Assembly (NCBI GenBank): GCA_963731585.1
Contig: CAVSWC010000003.1
Coordinates: 310,001-374,000 of the forward strand
Direction of reading: 5' to 3'
DNA length: 64,000 bases
Origin: CANKHA01 sp963731585
GTDB taxonomy: Bacteria; Pseudomonadota; Alphaproteobacteria; Rhizobiales; Xanthobacteraceae
Shown here: one piece after another, positions 27,445 to 37,373 of the stretch
How the letters are laid out: each line of letters opens with the position of its first letter
Numbering within the stretch: position 1 is the first letter of the stretch
Made by a program: the position numbers and the translations under genes
Notes under the pieces: generated by a model
The model's database searches: none
The model's input: the letters and a program-made list of their open reading frames with translations, nothing else
What the model was told of the DNA's origin: nothing

Positions 27445-27779
27445 GGCTTGTCCTTTCGCCGTTCGGTCTTCATCGCGGCCAGAACCTCGTCCAGCCGGTC
27501 GTAGTTCTTCGCCAGGGCTTCCCGCAGCATCGCGAGCCATTGATCGATCGCGTCGATACCGGCTGGCGCCAGCCGGCAGGGGCGCTTCGTGCCTTCGACG
27601 CGGCGGACGATCAGCCCCGCGCCTTCGAGCACTTTCAGGTGGCGGGAGATGGCGGGCTGCGTCATCTCGAAGGGCTCGGCCAGCTCCATCACCGTCGCCT
27701 CGCCCGATGCGAGACGGGCAAGGATCGCCCGGCGGGTCGGGTCGGCGAGCGCGGAGAAGGCGGCATCGAGGTTCGGCAT
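27441..27779 (-). CDS. ArsR-family transcriptional regulator
   Basis: A 112-residue winged-helix repressor. The helix-turn-helix is ATVMELAEPFEMTQPAISRH (about residues 28-47), with LKVLEGAGLIVRRVEGTKRP as the wing. No cysteine metal-binding motif (no CxC), so it is not a classic arsenic or cadmium sensor. It belongs to the subgroup paired with SRPBCC proteins. It probably represses its own operon through the long palindrome just upstream of its start. Confidence 0.88.
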   Translation of the reverse strand: MPNLDAAFSALADPTRRAILARLASGEATVMELAEPFEMTQPAISRHLKVLEGAGLIVRRVEGTKRPCRLAPAGIDAIDQWLAMLREALAKNYDRLDEVLAAMKTERRKDKP

Positions 27780-27786
27780 GCGGGAC

Positions 27787-27818
27787 CTCGTTATATAACT
27801 TACTGTTTATATAACGAG
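27787..27818. promoter_or_regulatory. 32-bp palindromic operator upstream of the ArsR gene
   Basis: CTCGTTATATAA-CTTACTGT-TTATATAACGAG: perfect 12-bp arms and an 8-bp spacer, starting 7 bp upstream of the arsR start codon. Position and symmetry make it the likely autoregulatory site; the AT-rich arms may also contain the -10 region. Confidence 0.7.
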
Positions 27819-27869
27819 GCGTTTATTGTCAACTGGGTTCCGTGGCCGCTTCATCTCGCTCGGGGTTTC

Positions 27870-27990
27870 CTACGGCCAGCCCTGCAGTTCGCGCAGCGCG
27901 AGATGGCTGCACGGTCATGCCGAGCTCGCCGTCATTCAGGCAAGGGACGGGAAAGAAGTTCTTGCGGCCGTTATGTTGTGCGCCGGCGTG
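27870..27990 (-). pseudogene. Relic of a second ferrochelatase gene (3' end only)
   Basis: The minus strand encodes HNGRKNFFPVPCLNDGELGM and then, after a +1 break at 27909, TVSHLALRELQGWP followed by TAG at 27870. This is the C-terminal signature of HemH and parallels the end of the intact gene at 29541 (NFFAVPCLNDSDLGM ... LALRELQGWL). Only about 40 residues remain and there is no start, so it cannot make an enzyme. It lies directly after the nfeD stop. The two copies differ at several positions, so it is not a simple recent duplicate. Confidence 0.7.
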
Positions 27991-27992
27991 GC

Positions 27993-28442
27993 CTAAGCCT
28001 CTACCCGCTCCACGAACAGATTTGGGCCTTCCACGCGCACGATTCTGACCTGGCTGCCCGCCGGGCTGTCCGGTCCGCTCACCCGCCAGATCGTGTCGTC
28101 GATGCGGACACGGCCGACGCCATCGACGATCGGATTTTCCAGGGTGAAAGTCCGGCCGATATAGCTTTCGGCGCGGCGATTGAGCAGCGGCGCCTCGCTC
28201 GACTGCTCGACCTTCGGCGCGTAGCGGCGCCAGACCGGAATCAGCGCCAGCGACAACGCCGCGAAGGCGACGAACTGCGCCTGCCACGACCAGTCGACCG
28301 CGAATGAGATCAACCCTACGGCAAGCGCGGCAAAGCCGAGCCAGAGCATGAAGGCGCCTGGAGCGACCAGCTCGAGCGCGAGAAACACCGCGCCGAGAAT
28401 GAGCCAGTTCCAGGCGCCAAGCGTGATGAGGTAATCGATCAT
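27993..28442 (-). CDS. NfeD-family membrane protein
   Basis: A 149-residue short NfeD. Two to three hydrophobic helices lie in the first 75 residues (WNWLILGAVFLALELVAPGA, FMLWLGFAALAVGLISFAV, AFAALSLALIPVW). A C-terminal OB-fold follows (GRTFTLENPIVDGVGRVRID, then WRVSGPDSPAGSQVRIVRVE). NfeD proteins partner with SPFH/stomatin proteins, which the gene order here repeats. The start ATG 28442 overlaps the SPFH stop (ATGA). It lacks the ClpP-like protease half of long NfeD forms. Confidence 0.86.
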   Translation of the reverse strand: MIDYLITLGAWNWLILGAVFLALELVAPGAFMLWLGFAALAVGLISFAVDWSWQAQFVAFAALSLALIPVWRRYAPKVEQSSEAPLLNRRAESYIGRTFTLENPIVDGVGRVRIDDTIWRVSGPDSPAGSQVRIVRVEGPNLFVERVEA

Positions 28443-29444
28443 GCGGCGCTTCCGCCGCTCGCCGATCCGGCCGGCGGAACGGTAGGCCGCCTGACCGGCG
28501 CCGGAGCGCTTCCCCCGCCATCGCCGCCGAATGTCGCCTTGGCGATCTCACCGATGCCCGCGAGCGAGCCGAGCACCTGCGTGGCCTCGATCGGGATCAT
28601 CAGGATTTTCTGATTGGGGGAATTCGGCGATCCGGCCGAAGGCATTCAGGTATTTCTCCGCAATGAAATAGTTGAGCGCCGCGATGTCGCCGCGCGATAC
28701 CGCCTCGCTCACCATCTCGGTCGCCTTGGCTTCGGCCTGCGCCAGGCGCTCGCGGCCTTCGGCATCGCGGAATGCCGCCTCGCGCCGCCCTTCCGCCTCC
28801 AGGATCTGCGCTTGCTTGGCGCCTTCGGCCCGCAGGATATCCGATGCGCGCTGACCTTCCGCTTGCAGGATGTCGGCGCGCTTCACGCGCTCGGCCTTCA
28901 TTTGCCGGCCCATGGCCTCCACCAGGTCGCGCGGAGGCACGATGTCCTTGATTTCGATGCGGTTGACCTTCACGCCCCAGGGCGCGACTGCGGCATCGAC
29001 CACCCGCAACAGGCGGTCGTTGATTTCATCGCGGTGCGACAGCACCTGGTCGAGGTCCATCGCGCCCATGACCGAGCGGATGTTGGTCATGGTCAGCGTG
29101 ACAATGGCCAGTTCGAGACTGGAAACTTCATAGCTCGCCTTGGCGGCGTCGAATACCTGGAAGAAGGCCACGCCATCCACCGTCACAGTCGCGTTATCCT
29201 TGCTGATCACCTCCTGCTGCGGAATGTCGATCACCTGCTCCATCATATTCACCTTGCGACCGATGCGGTCGAAGAAGGGAATGATCAGGTTGAGGCCGGG
29301 CGACAAAGTGCGGGTGTAACGGCCGAAGCGCTCGACGGTCCAATGGTAGCCCTGCGCCGTCATCTTGACCCCGCCGAGCAGCGTCAAAATGGCAAGAACG
29401 ACGAGAACAATCACAAAGACATTGGCGCCGAGCAAGAAATCCAT
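28439..29444 (-). CDS. SPFH/Band 7 (stomatin/QmcA-like) membrane protein (one +1 frame break)
   Basis: An N-terminal membrane anchor (NVFVIVLVVLAILTLLGGV) is followed by the SPFH domain (GYHWTVERFGRYTRTLSPGL, DIPQQEVISKDNATVTVDGV, RSVMGAMDLDQVLSHRDEIN) and a long helical region rich in Ala, Glu and Arg. These proteins form large membrane-associated rings linked to microdomains and protease control. The frame breaks in a run of Cs at 28616-28620; with one C removed it continues FPNQKILMIPIEATQVLGSL to TGA at 28439. About 335 residues. ATG 29444 sits after GGGGG and is preferred over the far upstream start. Confidence 0.88.
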
Positions 29445-29540
29445 TGCATCCCCCGCATTGAATATTCGGCCGCAAGGCTGCCGGAGTTCGGCGCGCATCA
29501 CAAGCAAAATTAGCCGTGTCTTAGCAACGATACCCGGAGT

Positions 29541-30594
29541 TTAAAGCCAGCCTTGCAGTTCGCGCAGCGCAAGCTGGCTGATCACGGTCATGCCCAGGTC
29601 GCTGTCGTTCAAACACGGGACGGCGAAGAAATTGCTGCCGCCATGCTGCTTTGAAGATGTGCGCGTTCTCGACCGCGATCTCTTCCAAGGTCTCCAAGCA
29701 ATCCGCGGCGAAGCCCGGCGTGATCACGGCGAGATTCTTCACGCCTTTCTCGGCCAGGCTTTTCACCGTCTCGTCGGTATAAGGCCTGATCCATTCGGTG
29801 CGGCCGAAACGCGACTGGAAGGTGAGCATGAATGACTTCTCGTCGAGGCCGAGGCTTTCGCGCATCAGCCGCACCGTCTCAACGCATTGCGCCTGATAGG
29901 GATCGCCTTTGTCGACATATTCCTTCGGAATGCCGTGGAAGGACGCCAGGATGACGTCGGGCTGCCAGGGAAGTTTTGCGAGCTCTGCCGTCATCGAGGA
30001 CACCAGCGCCTCGATATAGACCGGCTCGTTGTAATACGGCGGCACGAAGCGCACCGCCGGTTGTTTTCGCATCGTCATCAGGGTGCGGAAAACCTCGTCG
30101 CCGACCGTCGCCGTGGTGGCGGCAGCATATTGCGGGTAGAGCGGCAGGATCAGGATGCGGTCGCAGCCCTGTGCGGCGAGCGCCGCCAGGCGCGAGGCGA
30201 TGGACGGTTGGCCATAGCGCATGGCCCAGTCGGTAACGATGCGCGGATCGATCCCCGCCAGCATGGCCGCAAGCTTTTCACCTTGCGCGCGCGTGATGGT
30301 CTTCAGCGGCGACTCGTTCTTCTCGCGGTTCCAGATCTTGTCGTAATCGCGGCCTTTGAATTTCGGACGCAACGTGAGAATGCCGACGTTGAAGACGAGC
30401 TTCCACAGCAGTGAATTGTCTTCGATCACCCGCCGGTCGGACAGAAATTCCTTCAGGTAGCGCCGCATCGACCAAAAGTCGGTCGCCTCCGGCGTGCCGA
30501 GATTGACGATCAGCACGCCGATGCGGGCGGAGCCGACGCTGGGCTGTTCGGCTTCGGCAGCCGGCGCAAGGGCGGGAGCTTTGATCTGGGTCAT
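29541..30594 (-). CDS. hemH: Ferrochelatase (one +1 frame break near the end)
   Basis: Inserts Fe2+ into protoporphyrin IX, the last step of haem synthesis. Family features: IGVLIVNLGTPEATDFWSMR, YLKEFLSDRRVIE, AMRYGQPSI, the His in LASFHGIPKEYVDKGDPYQA, and AVITPGFAADCLETLEEIAV with the catalytic-site Glu. The frame breaks at 29649, an extra G after AAA; removal restores FKQHGGSNFFAVPCLNDSDL and the ending LRELQGWL at TAA 29541. Restored length is about 350 residues. It starts eight bases after the indolepyruvate oxidoreductase stop. Confidence 0.92.
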
Positions 30595-30602
30595 GCGCGG
30601 CG

Positions 30603-33600
30603 TTACTCGGCGGCTTTGAGGAAAGAGAGTGCGCCGGAACGGAACTGCTCCAGCAGCGCCGCTTCCTCGGCCTTGGCGGCGGCAAGGTGCCGCGCCTTGA
30701 CGTGGCCGAAGCCGCGGATTTTTTCCGGGATCGCGGCGAGATCGGTGGCGAGATGGTGATTGCCGGGCGTGAGCCTTGGCATGATTTCGCTCAGCATGGC
30801 CTCATAATCCGCGATCAGCTTGCGTTCGGTTTTGCGCTCGCCGCGTATAGCCGAACGGGTCGAAGGCGCTCCCGCGCAAGAATTTCAGCTTCGCCAGCGC
30901 GCGGAACACCGGCAGGACCCAGCCGCCGAAGCTGAGCTTGCGCGGCAGGCCGGTGGCACGGTCGCGCGGCGCGAACAGCGGCGGCGCCAGATGGAATTGA
31001 AGCCGCAGATCGCCCTCGAATTCACCTTTCAGCTGCCGCATGAAGGAGGCGTCGGCGTAAAGCCGCGCCACTTCATACTCGTCCTTGTAGGCCATCAGCT
31101 TGAAGAGATAGCGCGCCACCGCTTCGGCAAAGCCGCATTTGCCCGGCGCCTGCGCGGCTTCCGCAGCCTTGGCACGCTCGACCAACGGCGCGGTAGCGCG
31201 CGGCATAGGCGGCGTCCTGATAATCGCCGAGGAAAGCCACCCGCCGCGCCACCATTTCATCGAAAGACTGCGACAGGCGTTGATCGTCCGCGCTTTCTTC
31301 CATCAGGGGGCGCAACAGGCTCTCGATCTTGGCGGGATCGGCAGCGGCGAGACGCCCCCAGCGGAACGCCGCATGATTCATCGCCACCGCTTCGCCGTTG
31401 AGCGCGATCGCCTGTTCGACCGCCGCGGCCGACAGCGGCAGGGTGCCGAGCTGATAGGCGTAGCCCAGCAGGAAAATATTGGCGCCGATCGAATTGCCCA
31501 GAAGCCCGCTCGCCATGCGCGTGGCATCGAGGAAATGGCAGCATTCGCGGCCGGCTGCCTCGGCGATGGCGCGTTCGATGCGCTTTGAGCGGCAGCGCGA
31601 AGTCGGCGTTGCGGGTGAACTCACCCGGCAGGAATTCCGCAAGATTCACCACCAGACGCGTGCGGCCCTGCTTCACCGCCGCCAGCACATTCTTGCTGCC
31701 GGCCACGACGATGTCGCCGCCGAGCACGAGATCGGCGCCTCCCGCCGGAACGCGGATGGCATGGATATCCTCCGGTCGTGCGGCGATACGGATATGGCTG
31801 TGCACCGGGCCGCCCTTTTGCGCCAGGCCCGACATGTCGATGACGCCGGCGCCCTTGCCTTCCAGATGCGCCGCCATGCCCAGAATGCCGCCGATGGTGA
31901 TGACGCCGGTGCCGCCGATGCCGGTGACGATGATGCCGTAGGGCGCGTCAAGCGGCGGCAGCGATGGCGTGCGGCAAGTCAGGCAGCGCCGCGCCTTCGA
32001 TCGCAGCACCGCGCCGCTTCGGCTTGCCGCCGTGCACGGTGACGAGCGACGGGCAGAAGCCTTTCAGGCAGGAGTAATCCTTGTTGCAGCTCGACTGGTC
32101 GATCTTGCGCTTGCGGCCGAACTCGGTTTCCAGCGGCTGGATCGAAACGCAGTTCGACTGCACGCCGCAATCGCCGCAGCCTTCGCACAGCAGCTCATTG
32201 ATGATGACGCGCTTGTCGGGATCGGGATAAAGCCCGCGCTTCCTTCGGCGGCGCTTCTCGGCGGCGCAGGTCTGGTCGTAGATCAGCACCGTGACGCCCG
32301 GGATGGCGGCAAGCTCGGTCTGCACGGTCATCAGCTCATCGCGGTGATGAATGCTGACGCCGCGCGGCCAATCCGCGCTCTTGGAATATTTCTCCGGCTC
32401 GTCGGTGACCACCACGACGCGCGCGGCGGCTTCGCCCACCATCTGCTTGGCGATCAGCGGCACGCTCAGCTTGCCGTCATTGGCCTGGCCGCCGGTCATG
32501 GCGACGGCATCGTTGAACAGGATTTTGTAGGTGACGTTGATGCCGGCGGCGACCGCGGCGCGGATCGCAAGGCTGCCGGAATGGTTGTAGGTGCCGTCGC
32601 CGATATTCTGGAACACGTGGTTGCGCGTGGAGAACAGCGCTTCGCCCATCCAGTTGGCGCCTTCGCCGCCCATCTGGGTAAAGCCAAGCGTCGAGCGGTC
32701 CATCCATTGCGCCATGTAATGACAGCCGATGCCGGCATAGGCGCGCATGCCTTCCGGCACGACCGTGGATGTATTATGCGGACAGCCGGAGCAGAAATAG
32801 GCGCGGCGGCTGGCGACCTCCTCGCTTTCGCTCAGCCGCTCGCGCATTTGCTTGAGCGCGGCGACGCGCGCGGCGAGTTCGGGCTGCGGCGCGAATTTCA
32901 ACAGGCGATCGCCGATGCAGGTCGCGACGGCAGTCACATCGAGTGCGCCTTTGGCGGAGAACAGCGTGCGCTCTTCCTCGTCCTTCTTGCCGATGACGAC
33001 CGGCTGGTTGGCCGTGCCGTAAAGCAGCGCGCGCAGCTGCGTCTCGACCAGCGCCTCTTTCTCTTCGACGACGACGATGAGGTCCAGGCCGCGCGCGAAG
33101 GCGACCATCTCATCGCGGATGAGCGGCCAGGCGCAGCCGAGCTTCAGCAGACGCAGACCGAGGTTGTTGCACGCCATCTCGTCGAGGCCGAGCTCGTCGA
33201 ATGCCTGGCGCACGTCGCCATAGGCTTTGCCGACGGTGATGATGCCGATTTTCGCCGCGCGGCCGCCGGACGTGACGGTGCGGGTCAACGAATTGGCGCG
33301 CAGGAAAGCGAAAATGGCGTCGCGCTTGAAATCGTAGAGCCGCGCCTCCTGCGCCGGCACCGGATCCCGCAGGCGGATATGCAAGCCGTCCTGCGGCATG
33401 GCGAAGTCCGTCGGCGTGACGAAGCTCATCCGCTCGAGGCTGCCGTCGACGATGCCGGTCGCCTCCACCGTGTCCTGCATCACTTTCATCGCCGCCCAAC
33501 AGCCGGTGAAGCGCGACATCGCCCAGCCATAGAGACCGTAGTCCAGGATTTCCTGCAAGTTCGCCGGCACCAGCACCGGGATCAGCACGTCGACAAAACG

Positions 33601-34083
33601 GAATTCCGATTGATGCGCGGTGGTGGAGGATGATGCGGTGTGATCGTCGCCGGCTACCGCCAGCACGCCGCCATGCGCAGAGGTGCCGGCGAGATTGGCA
33701 TGGCGGAAAACGTCGCCGGTGCGGTCGACGCCGGGGCCCTTGCCGTACCACATGCCGAACACGCCGTCGTATTTGCCCTCGCCGCGCAACTCCGCCTGCT
33801 GCGTGCCCCACAGCGCGGTCGCCGCGAGGTCTTCATTGATGCCGGGCTGGAAGCGGACATGCGCGGCGTCAAGAAACTTTTGCGCGCGCTCGAGCTGCTG
33901 GTCGAAGCCGCCGAGCGGGGAGCCGCGATAGCCGGTGACCAGGCCCGCGGTGTTCAGCCCAGAGCGGCGGTCGCGCTCGCGCTGCATCAGGCACAGGCGC
34001 ACCAGCGCCTGAAAGCCCGTGACGAACACCCGGCTTTGCGTCAAATCGTATTTATCGTCGAGCGTGACGTGCCTTAGCGCCAT
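30603..34083 (-). CDS. Indolepyruvate ferredoxin oxidoreductase family protein, alpha-beta-gamma fused (four +1 frame breaks)
   Basis: A fused 2-oxoacid:ferredoxin oxidoreductase of about 1159 residues. It oxidatively decarboxylates aryl pyruvates (indolepyruvate, phenylpyruvate) or possibly branched-chain 2-oxoacids to acyl-CoA, reducing ferredoxin. TPP-binding region: GIGCHYMAQWMDRS, GDGTYNHSGSLAIRAAV. Ferredoxin-type cluster: CEGCGDCGVQSNC. The gamma domain opens GIIVTGIGGTGVITIGGILG. Breaks at 31971, 31583, 31186 and 30843 each restore family sequence when one base is removed. ATG 34083 follows GGAGG. The long read-through upstream of it is not coding. It is divergent from nitrile hydratase, 93 bp apart. 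Confidence 0.88.
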
Positions 34084-34176
34084 CCGCGCCGGGACCTCCG
34101 GGAGCCAGTGTGCCCACCTGCGGGAAGCACTGCCAGGGGGTTGATACAGGCCGACGATTGCGGCAGCAATAACGCT

Positions 34177-34796
34177 ATGAGCGACCACGAGCACGACCAC
34201 GGGCACAGTTCCGAGCTGCCGGAGATGCAGCTGCGGGTGCGCGCGCTGGAGACCATCCTGGTCGAGAAGGGCTATGTCGATCCGGCCGGCGCTCGACGCC
34301 ATTATCGAGACCTATGAGCACAAGATCGGCCCGCATAGCGGCGCCCGCGCCATTGCCAAGGCTTGGGTCGATCCTGATTTCCGCCGCCAGCTGTTCGACA
34401 ATGCGAGCAAGGCATTCGCTGCGCTCGGCGTGCCGGGCGGAACCGAGCATCTGATCGCCCTGGAGAATACCCCGCAGCGGCACAACATGGTGGTCTGCAC
34501 CTTGTGCTCCTGTTACCCCTCCGCGACGCTCGGGCTTCCGCCGGTCTGGTACAAATCCGCGGCCTATCGTTCGCGTACGGTCGCCGACCCGCGCAGCGTG
34601 CTGAAGGAATTCGGCACCGAATTGCCTGCCGGCACCGAAATCCGCGTCTGGGATTCCACCGCCGAGGTGCGCTACATCGTCGTGCCGATGCGGCCGAAGG
34701 GCACCGAGGGCTGGAGACGAGCAACAGCTCGCCGCCATCGTCAGCCGCGACTGCATGATCGGCACGCGCCTGCCGGACCCGGGAGCCGCGCGATGA
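34177..34796 (+). CDS. nthA: Nitrile hydratase alpha subunit, cobalt type (two +1 frame breaks)
   Basis: Converts nitriles to amides together with the beta subunit. The metal-binding motif VCTLCSCYP has Thr at the variable position, the mark of Co(III) enzymes rather than iron ones. The His-rich N-terminus is HEHDHGHSS. Breaks at 34288 (extra G) and 34715 (extra A or a 2-bp loss) restore VDPAALDAIIETYEHKIGPH and GTEGW-DEQLAAIVSRDCMIG. Restored length is about 205 residues, normal for the family. The TGA at 34794 overlaps an ATG (ATGA), the remains of the original overlap with nthB before a repeat element was inserted. Confidence 0.9.
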
Positions 34797-34803
34797 ACGG
34801 CGT

Positions 34804-34917
34804 CCTATCGCCTTTCGTCATTCCGGAAGCCGAGCTACGCGAGGCTATCCGGAATCCGGTTCTGGATTTCGGGTTCGCGTGTCCCACGCGCCCCGGAATG
34901 ACCGAAGAGGTTTGACT
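34804..34917. mobile_element. 114-bp palindromic repeat inserted at the nthA/nthB junction, flanked by 11-bp direct repeats
   Basis: The sequence ATGAACGGCGT occurs at 34793-34803 (overlapping the nthA stop) and again at 34918-34928 (the nthB start). Between them lies an element with inverted ends GTCATTCCGG (34817-34826) and CCGGAATGAC (34893-34902). The same ends occur at three other places in the window. The duplicated 11 bp looks like a target-site duplication. The element supplies GAGG seven bases before the displaced nthB start. Confidence 0.7.
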
Positions 34918-35580
34918 ATGAACGGCGTGCACGACATGGGCGGCATGGACGGTTTCGGACCGGTACAGCCGGAAGCGAACGAGCCGGTGTTCCACGAAGA
35001 ATGGGAAGGCCGCGTGCTCGCGATGAATCGCGCCATGGGCTACACGCGGCGCCTGGAACGGCGACATCTCGCGCTATGCCAAGGAACAGCTTGCCGCCGG
35101 ATGCCTATCTCGGCAGTTCCTATTACCGGCGCTGGACGCTCGGGCTGGAATGGATGCTGATGGACAACGATTTGGTCGGCGCCGATGAGTTCGCCGCCGG
35201 ACATGCGTTGCGTCCGGGCGAGCCGCTGAAACGCAAACTCACACTCGATCAGTTGGAAACCGCGGTGACGCGCGGCTCCTATGAGCGGCCGGCGCGGGCG
35301 CCGGCGGCGTTCAAGCTTTCCGATCGCGTGCGCATGCGCAACATCCATCCCAAAGGCCACACCCGGCTGCCGCGTTATGTGCGTGGCCATGTCGGCATCA
35401 TCGAGCGCGTGCACGGCTGTCACGTCTTCCCCGACAGCCACGCCTCGCCGAGCCGGGAGGAAGATCCGCAATGGCTCTACACCGTGCGCTTCGACGGCCG
35501 CGAATTGTGGGGCGAGAGCCGCCGATCCGACCTTGCAGGTGTCGGTCGACGCCTGTGAGCCTTACCTGGAGCGGGCTTAA
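34918..35580 (+). CDS. nthB: Nitrile hydratase beta subunit (three +1 frame breaks)
   Basis: Partner of NthA; opens MNGVHDMGGMDGFGPVQPEA, the standard beta-subunit N-terminus, and restored sequence includes MGYTGAWNGDISRYAKEQLA, SYYRRWTLGLEWMLMDNDLV and KLSDRVRMRNIHPKGHTRLP. The end is GESADPTLQVSVDACEPYLE and a TAA at 35578. Breaks at 35047 (extra C in ACG-C-GGC), 35099 (extra G) and 35520 (extra C) together return the frame to its start phase, about 219 residues. The subunit forms the substrate channel and contributes Arg residues to the cobalt site. Confidence 0.9.
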
Positions 35581-35587
35581 TTTCTAG

Positions 35588-35681
35588 GTCATTCCGGGAC
35601 GGCCAAGGCCGGGCCCGGAATCCATAACCCCGCTGTGTGTATGGATTCCGGGTTCGCCACTGCGCGGCGCCCCGGAATGAC
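35588..35681. repeat. Palindromic repeat, GTCATTCCGG/CCGGAATGAC family (copy 2)
   Basis: Starts GTCATTCCGGGACGGCCAAG and ends CGCCCCGGAATGAC. It contains the internal pair CCCGGAATCCATA / TATGGATTCCGGG, so the whole unit can fold into nested hairpins. It lies between nthB and the activator gene. No direct repeat was noticed at its borders. Confidence 0.75.
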
Positions 35682-35700
35682 GGAGACAGAAAGGGCGGCG

Positions 35701-36087
35701 ATGACTTCGATGAAACCCGAAGAAGCCAGGCGCGTGGCGGAATTTTCGCCCGGCATCCCGCGCGACGACGATGGCCCGGTGTTTCGCGAACCGTGGGAGG
35801 CGCAGGCCTTTGCCATCACGCTCGCTCTGCAGGAGCGCGGGCTATTCACCCCGGCGGAATGGTCGGCGACGCTCGGCGCGGAGATCAAGCGCGCGCAGGC
35901 GGCGGGCGATCCCGACACGGGCGAGACCTATTACCGGCACTGGATGGCCGCGCTGGAACGGCTGATCGCGGAGAAAGGCGTGACGACCCACGCGACCTTG
36001 CATCGTTATCGCGACGCCTGGGACCACGCCGCCGACCGCACGCCGCACGGTCAGCCGATCGAATTGCGACGCGAAGATTTTCGCTGA
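35701..36087 (+). CDS. Nitrile hydratase activator/accessory protein (P14K-like)
   Basis: A 128-residue protein with the PF21006/NHase-beta-like N-terminal fold: DDDGPVFREPWEAQAFAITL and TPAEWSATLGAEIKRAQAAG, then YYRHWMAALERLIAEKG. It parallels the first half of the beta subunit, as P14K/NhlE proteins do. These small proteins carry the cobalt-loaded alpha subunit and swap it into the apo-enzyme. It is the third gene of the nth operon, after the inserted repeat. Intact. Confidence 0.85.
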   Translation: MTSMKPEEARRVAEFSPGIPRDDDGPVFREPWEAQAFAITLALQERGLFTPAEWSATLGAEIKRAQAAGDPDTGETYYRHWMAALERLIAEKGVTTHATLHRYRDAWDHAADRTPHGQPIELRREDFR

Positions 36088-36094
36088 CTGTCCC

Positions 36095-36140
36095 GGATGC
36101 GGTGCAGCGTGAAACGGTGCACCGCAGATCCGGGACCTTC
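36095..36140. repeat. Short inverted repeat
   Basis: TCCCGGATGCGGTGCAGCGT and, after GAAA, ACGGTGCACCGCAGATCCGGGA: an imperfect palindrome directly after the nitrile hydratase activator stop. It could act as a terminator stem but has no T-run. Similar sequences recur in rhizobial genomes. Confidence 0.5.
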
Positions 36141-36256
36141 CAAATGGAGAGTGCGTAACGGTCCCGGGTCTGCAGCGCATCCACACACGCAACCAAGCTT
36201 GCGCAGATTGCGTAAACCTATCCGCGCGTGTGCAGCGCGGCGCCAGGGAAACCGGC

Positions 36257-37233
36257 TCAAATGAGCATCCGCTCGCTCGCCATGTAGCCGGCGAGGAGGA
36301 GTGCGCCGAAGGCAATCACCGCCAGCGAGGCAAGCACTTCGAGACCGCGCAAGACCACCGCGCCTTTGCCACTCTCCGCCTTCATGAGCCGACCCGCCAA
36401 ACCACGGGCGCCGACCGCGACGGTGGCGATCACCGCCACGGTGATGGCGGTGCCGAGCCCGATCAAAAGGGTCGCACCGATGCCGGCCCAGAATATTCCC
36501 TGCGCCAGTGCGAAGATCAGCACCAGGACGGCGCCCGAGCAGGGCCGCAACCCGACAGCGACGATGGCGGCGAGGCCGCGCCGCCAGCCGCCCGGGCCCG
36601 CCGAGCTCCGCCGGCGGCGGCGTATGCAGGTGGTCACACGTGGCGATCGTGCTGCGTGAGCGATGGTGATGGTGATCGTGATGGTCCGGCCTTGCCGCGC
36701 AGCGCGGCCATGAAAGCGCGGCCCTTGCGCCATAACAGCTGCAATCCGATCAAGATGATCAACGAATAGGCGACGATCTCGATATACCAGACCGCGTCGC
36801 CCATGCGTCGTGCGGTGGCACCGAGAACGAGGGAAGCCACAGCGACCAGCACGATCGCCACCAGCGCCTGCAGCATGGCGGAAGCGAAGGACAAAATCAC
36901 GCCGCGCCGCCAGGTTTCGTTGTTGGCGAACAGATAAGAGGAGATCACCGCCTTGCCGTGGCCCGGCCCGGCGGCGTGGAAGACGCCGTAGAGAAACGAG
37001 ATGCCGAACAGGCCGGCCACCGCGGTGTAATCGGTTTTCACCGCGCGCAGGCTGCCCGAGAGCATGCGATAGAATTCCGCCTGTTTGGCAAAGATCCAGC
37101 CCATCACCCCGTCCGCGGGAGGCGGTGGTGGCGCCGGGCGCGGGCCGACGCCGAAGGGGCTGCCTTGCGCTAAGGCCGCATCCGGCGAGCTAAGAATTAA
37201 GAGCGTCGCTAGGACGATGAAAGCGGCGGCCAT
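36257..37233 (-). CDS. NicO/RcnA-family nickel/cobalt (or zinc) transporter (two +1 frame breaks)
   Basis: A polytopic membrane protein of the HupE/RcnA/NicO superfamily. Signal-like first helix (FIVLATLLILSSPDAALA), then FLYGVFHAAGPGHGKAVISS with the family's H-x-x-x-GPGHGKA motif, and IVAVGLRPCSGAVLVLIFAL in the second half. The restored central loop is His-rich (HHDHHHH), as in RcnA-type proteins. Breaks at 36684 (extra C) and 36593 (extra G). About 325 residues. It is downstream of DUF1007 on the same strand, separated by a repeat. Direction of transport and metal are not decided by sequence. Confidence 0.84.
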
Positions 37234-37244
37234 GTATTCATCTC

Positions 37245-37373
37245 TCCCGCTTGCGGGGGAGGTCGACCGACCGAAGGCCGGGCGGGAGGGGGAAAGCTGT
37301 ATGCGCTCGGCCAGTTTGCGCCCCTTCCCCGACCCTCCCCCGCAGGCGGGAGAGGGAGAACAGGCCGCAGCCT
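37245..37373. repeat. Palindromic repeat between DUF1007 and NicO genes
   Basis: TCTCCCGCTTGCGGGGGAGG at one side and CCCTCCCCCGCAGGCGGGAG at the other form the outer arms, with CGACCGACCGAAGGCCGGGCG inside (two short stems). This is a common GC-rich rhizobial intergenic repeat. It may moderate read-through from DUF1007 into the NicO gene. Confidence 0.6.

Noticed and set aside
34793..34918. A 41-codon ORF starting at the first ATGAACGGCGT (34793-34918) as a real peptide
   Set aside because: It translates the inserted palindromic element; the second ATG carries the conserved NthB N-terminus.
20442..36684. Programmed +1 frameshifting as a shared biological mechanism
   Set aside because: No common slippery motif, no stop codon at the break, and most housekeeping genes are unbroken; a consensus error explains the pattern more simply. 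Kept as a finding to be checked, not as a claim.
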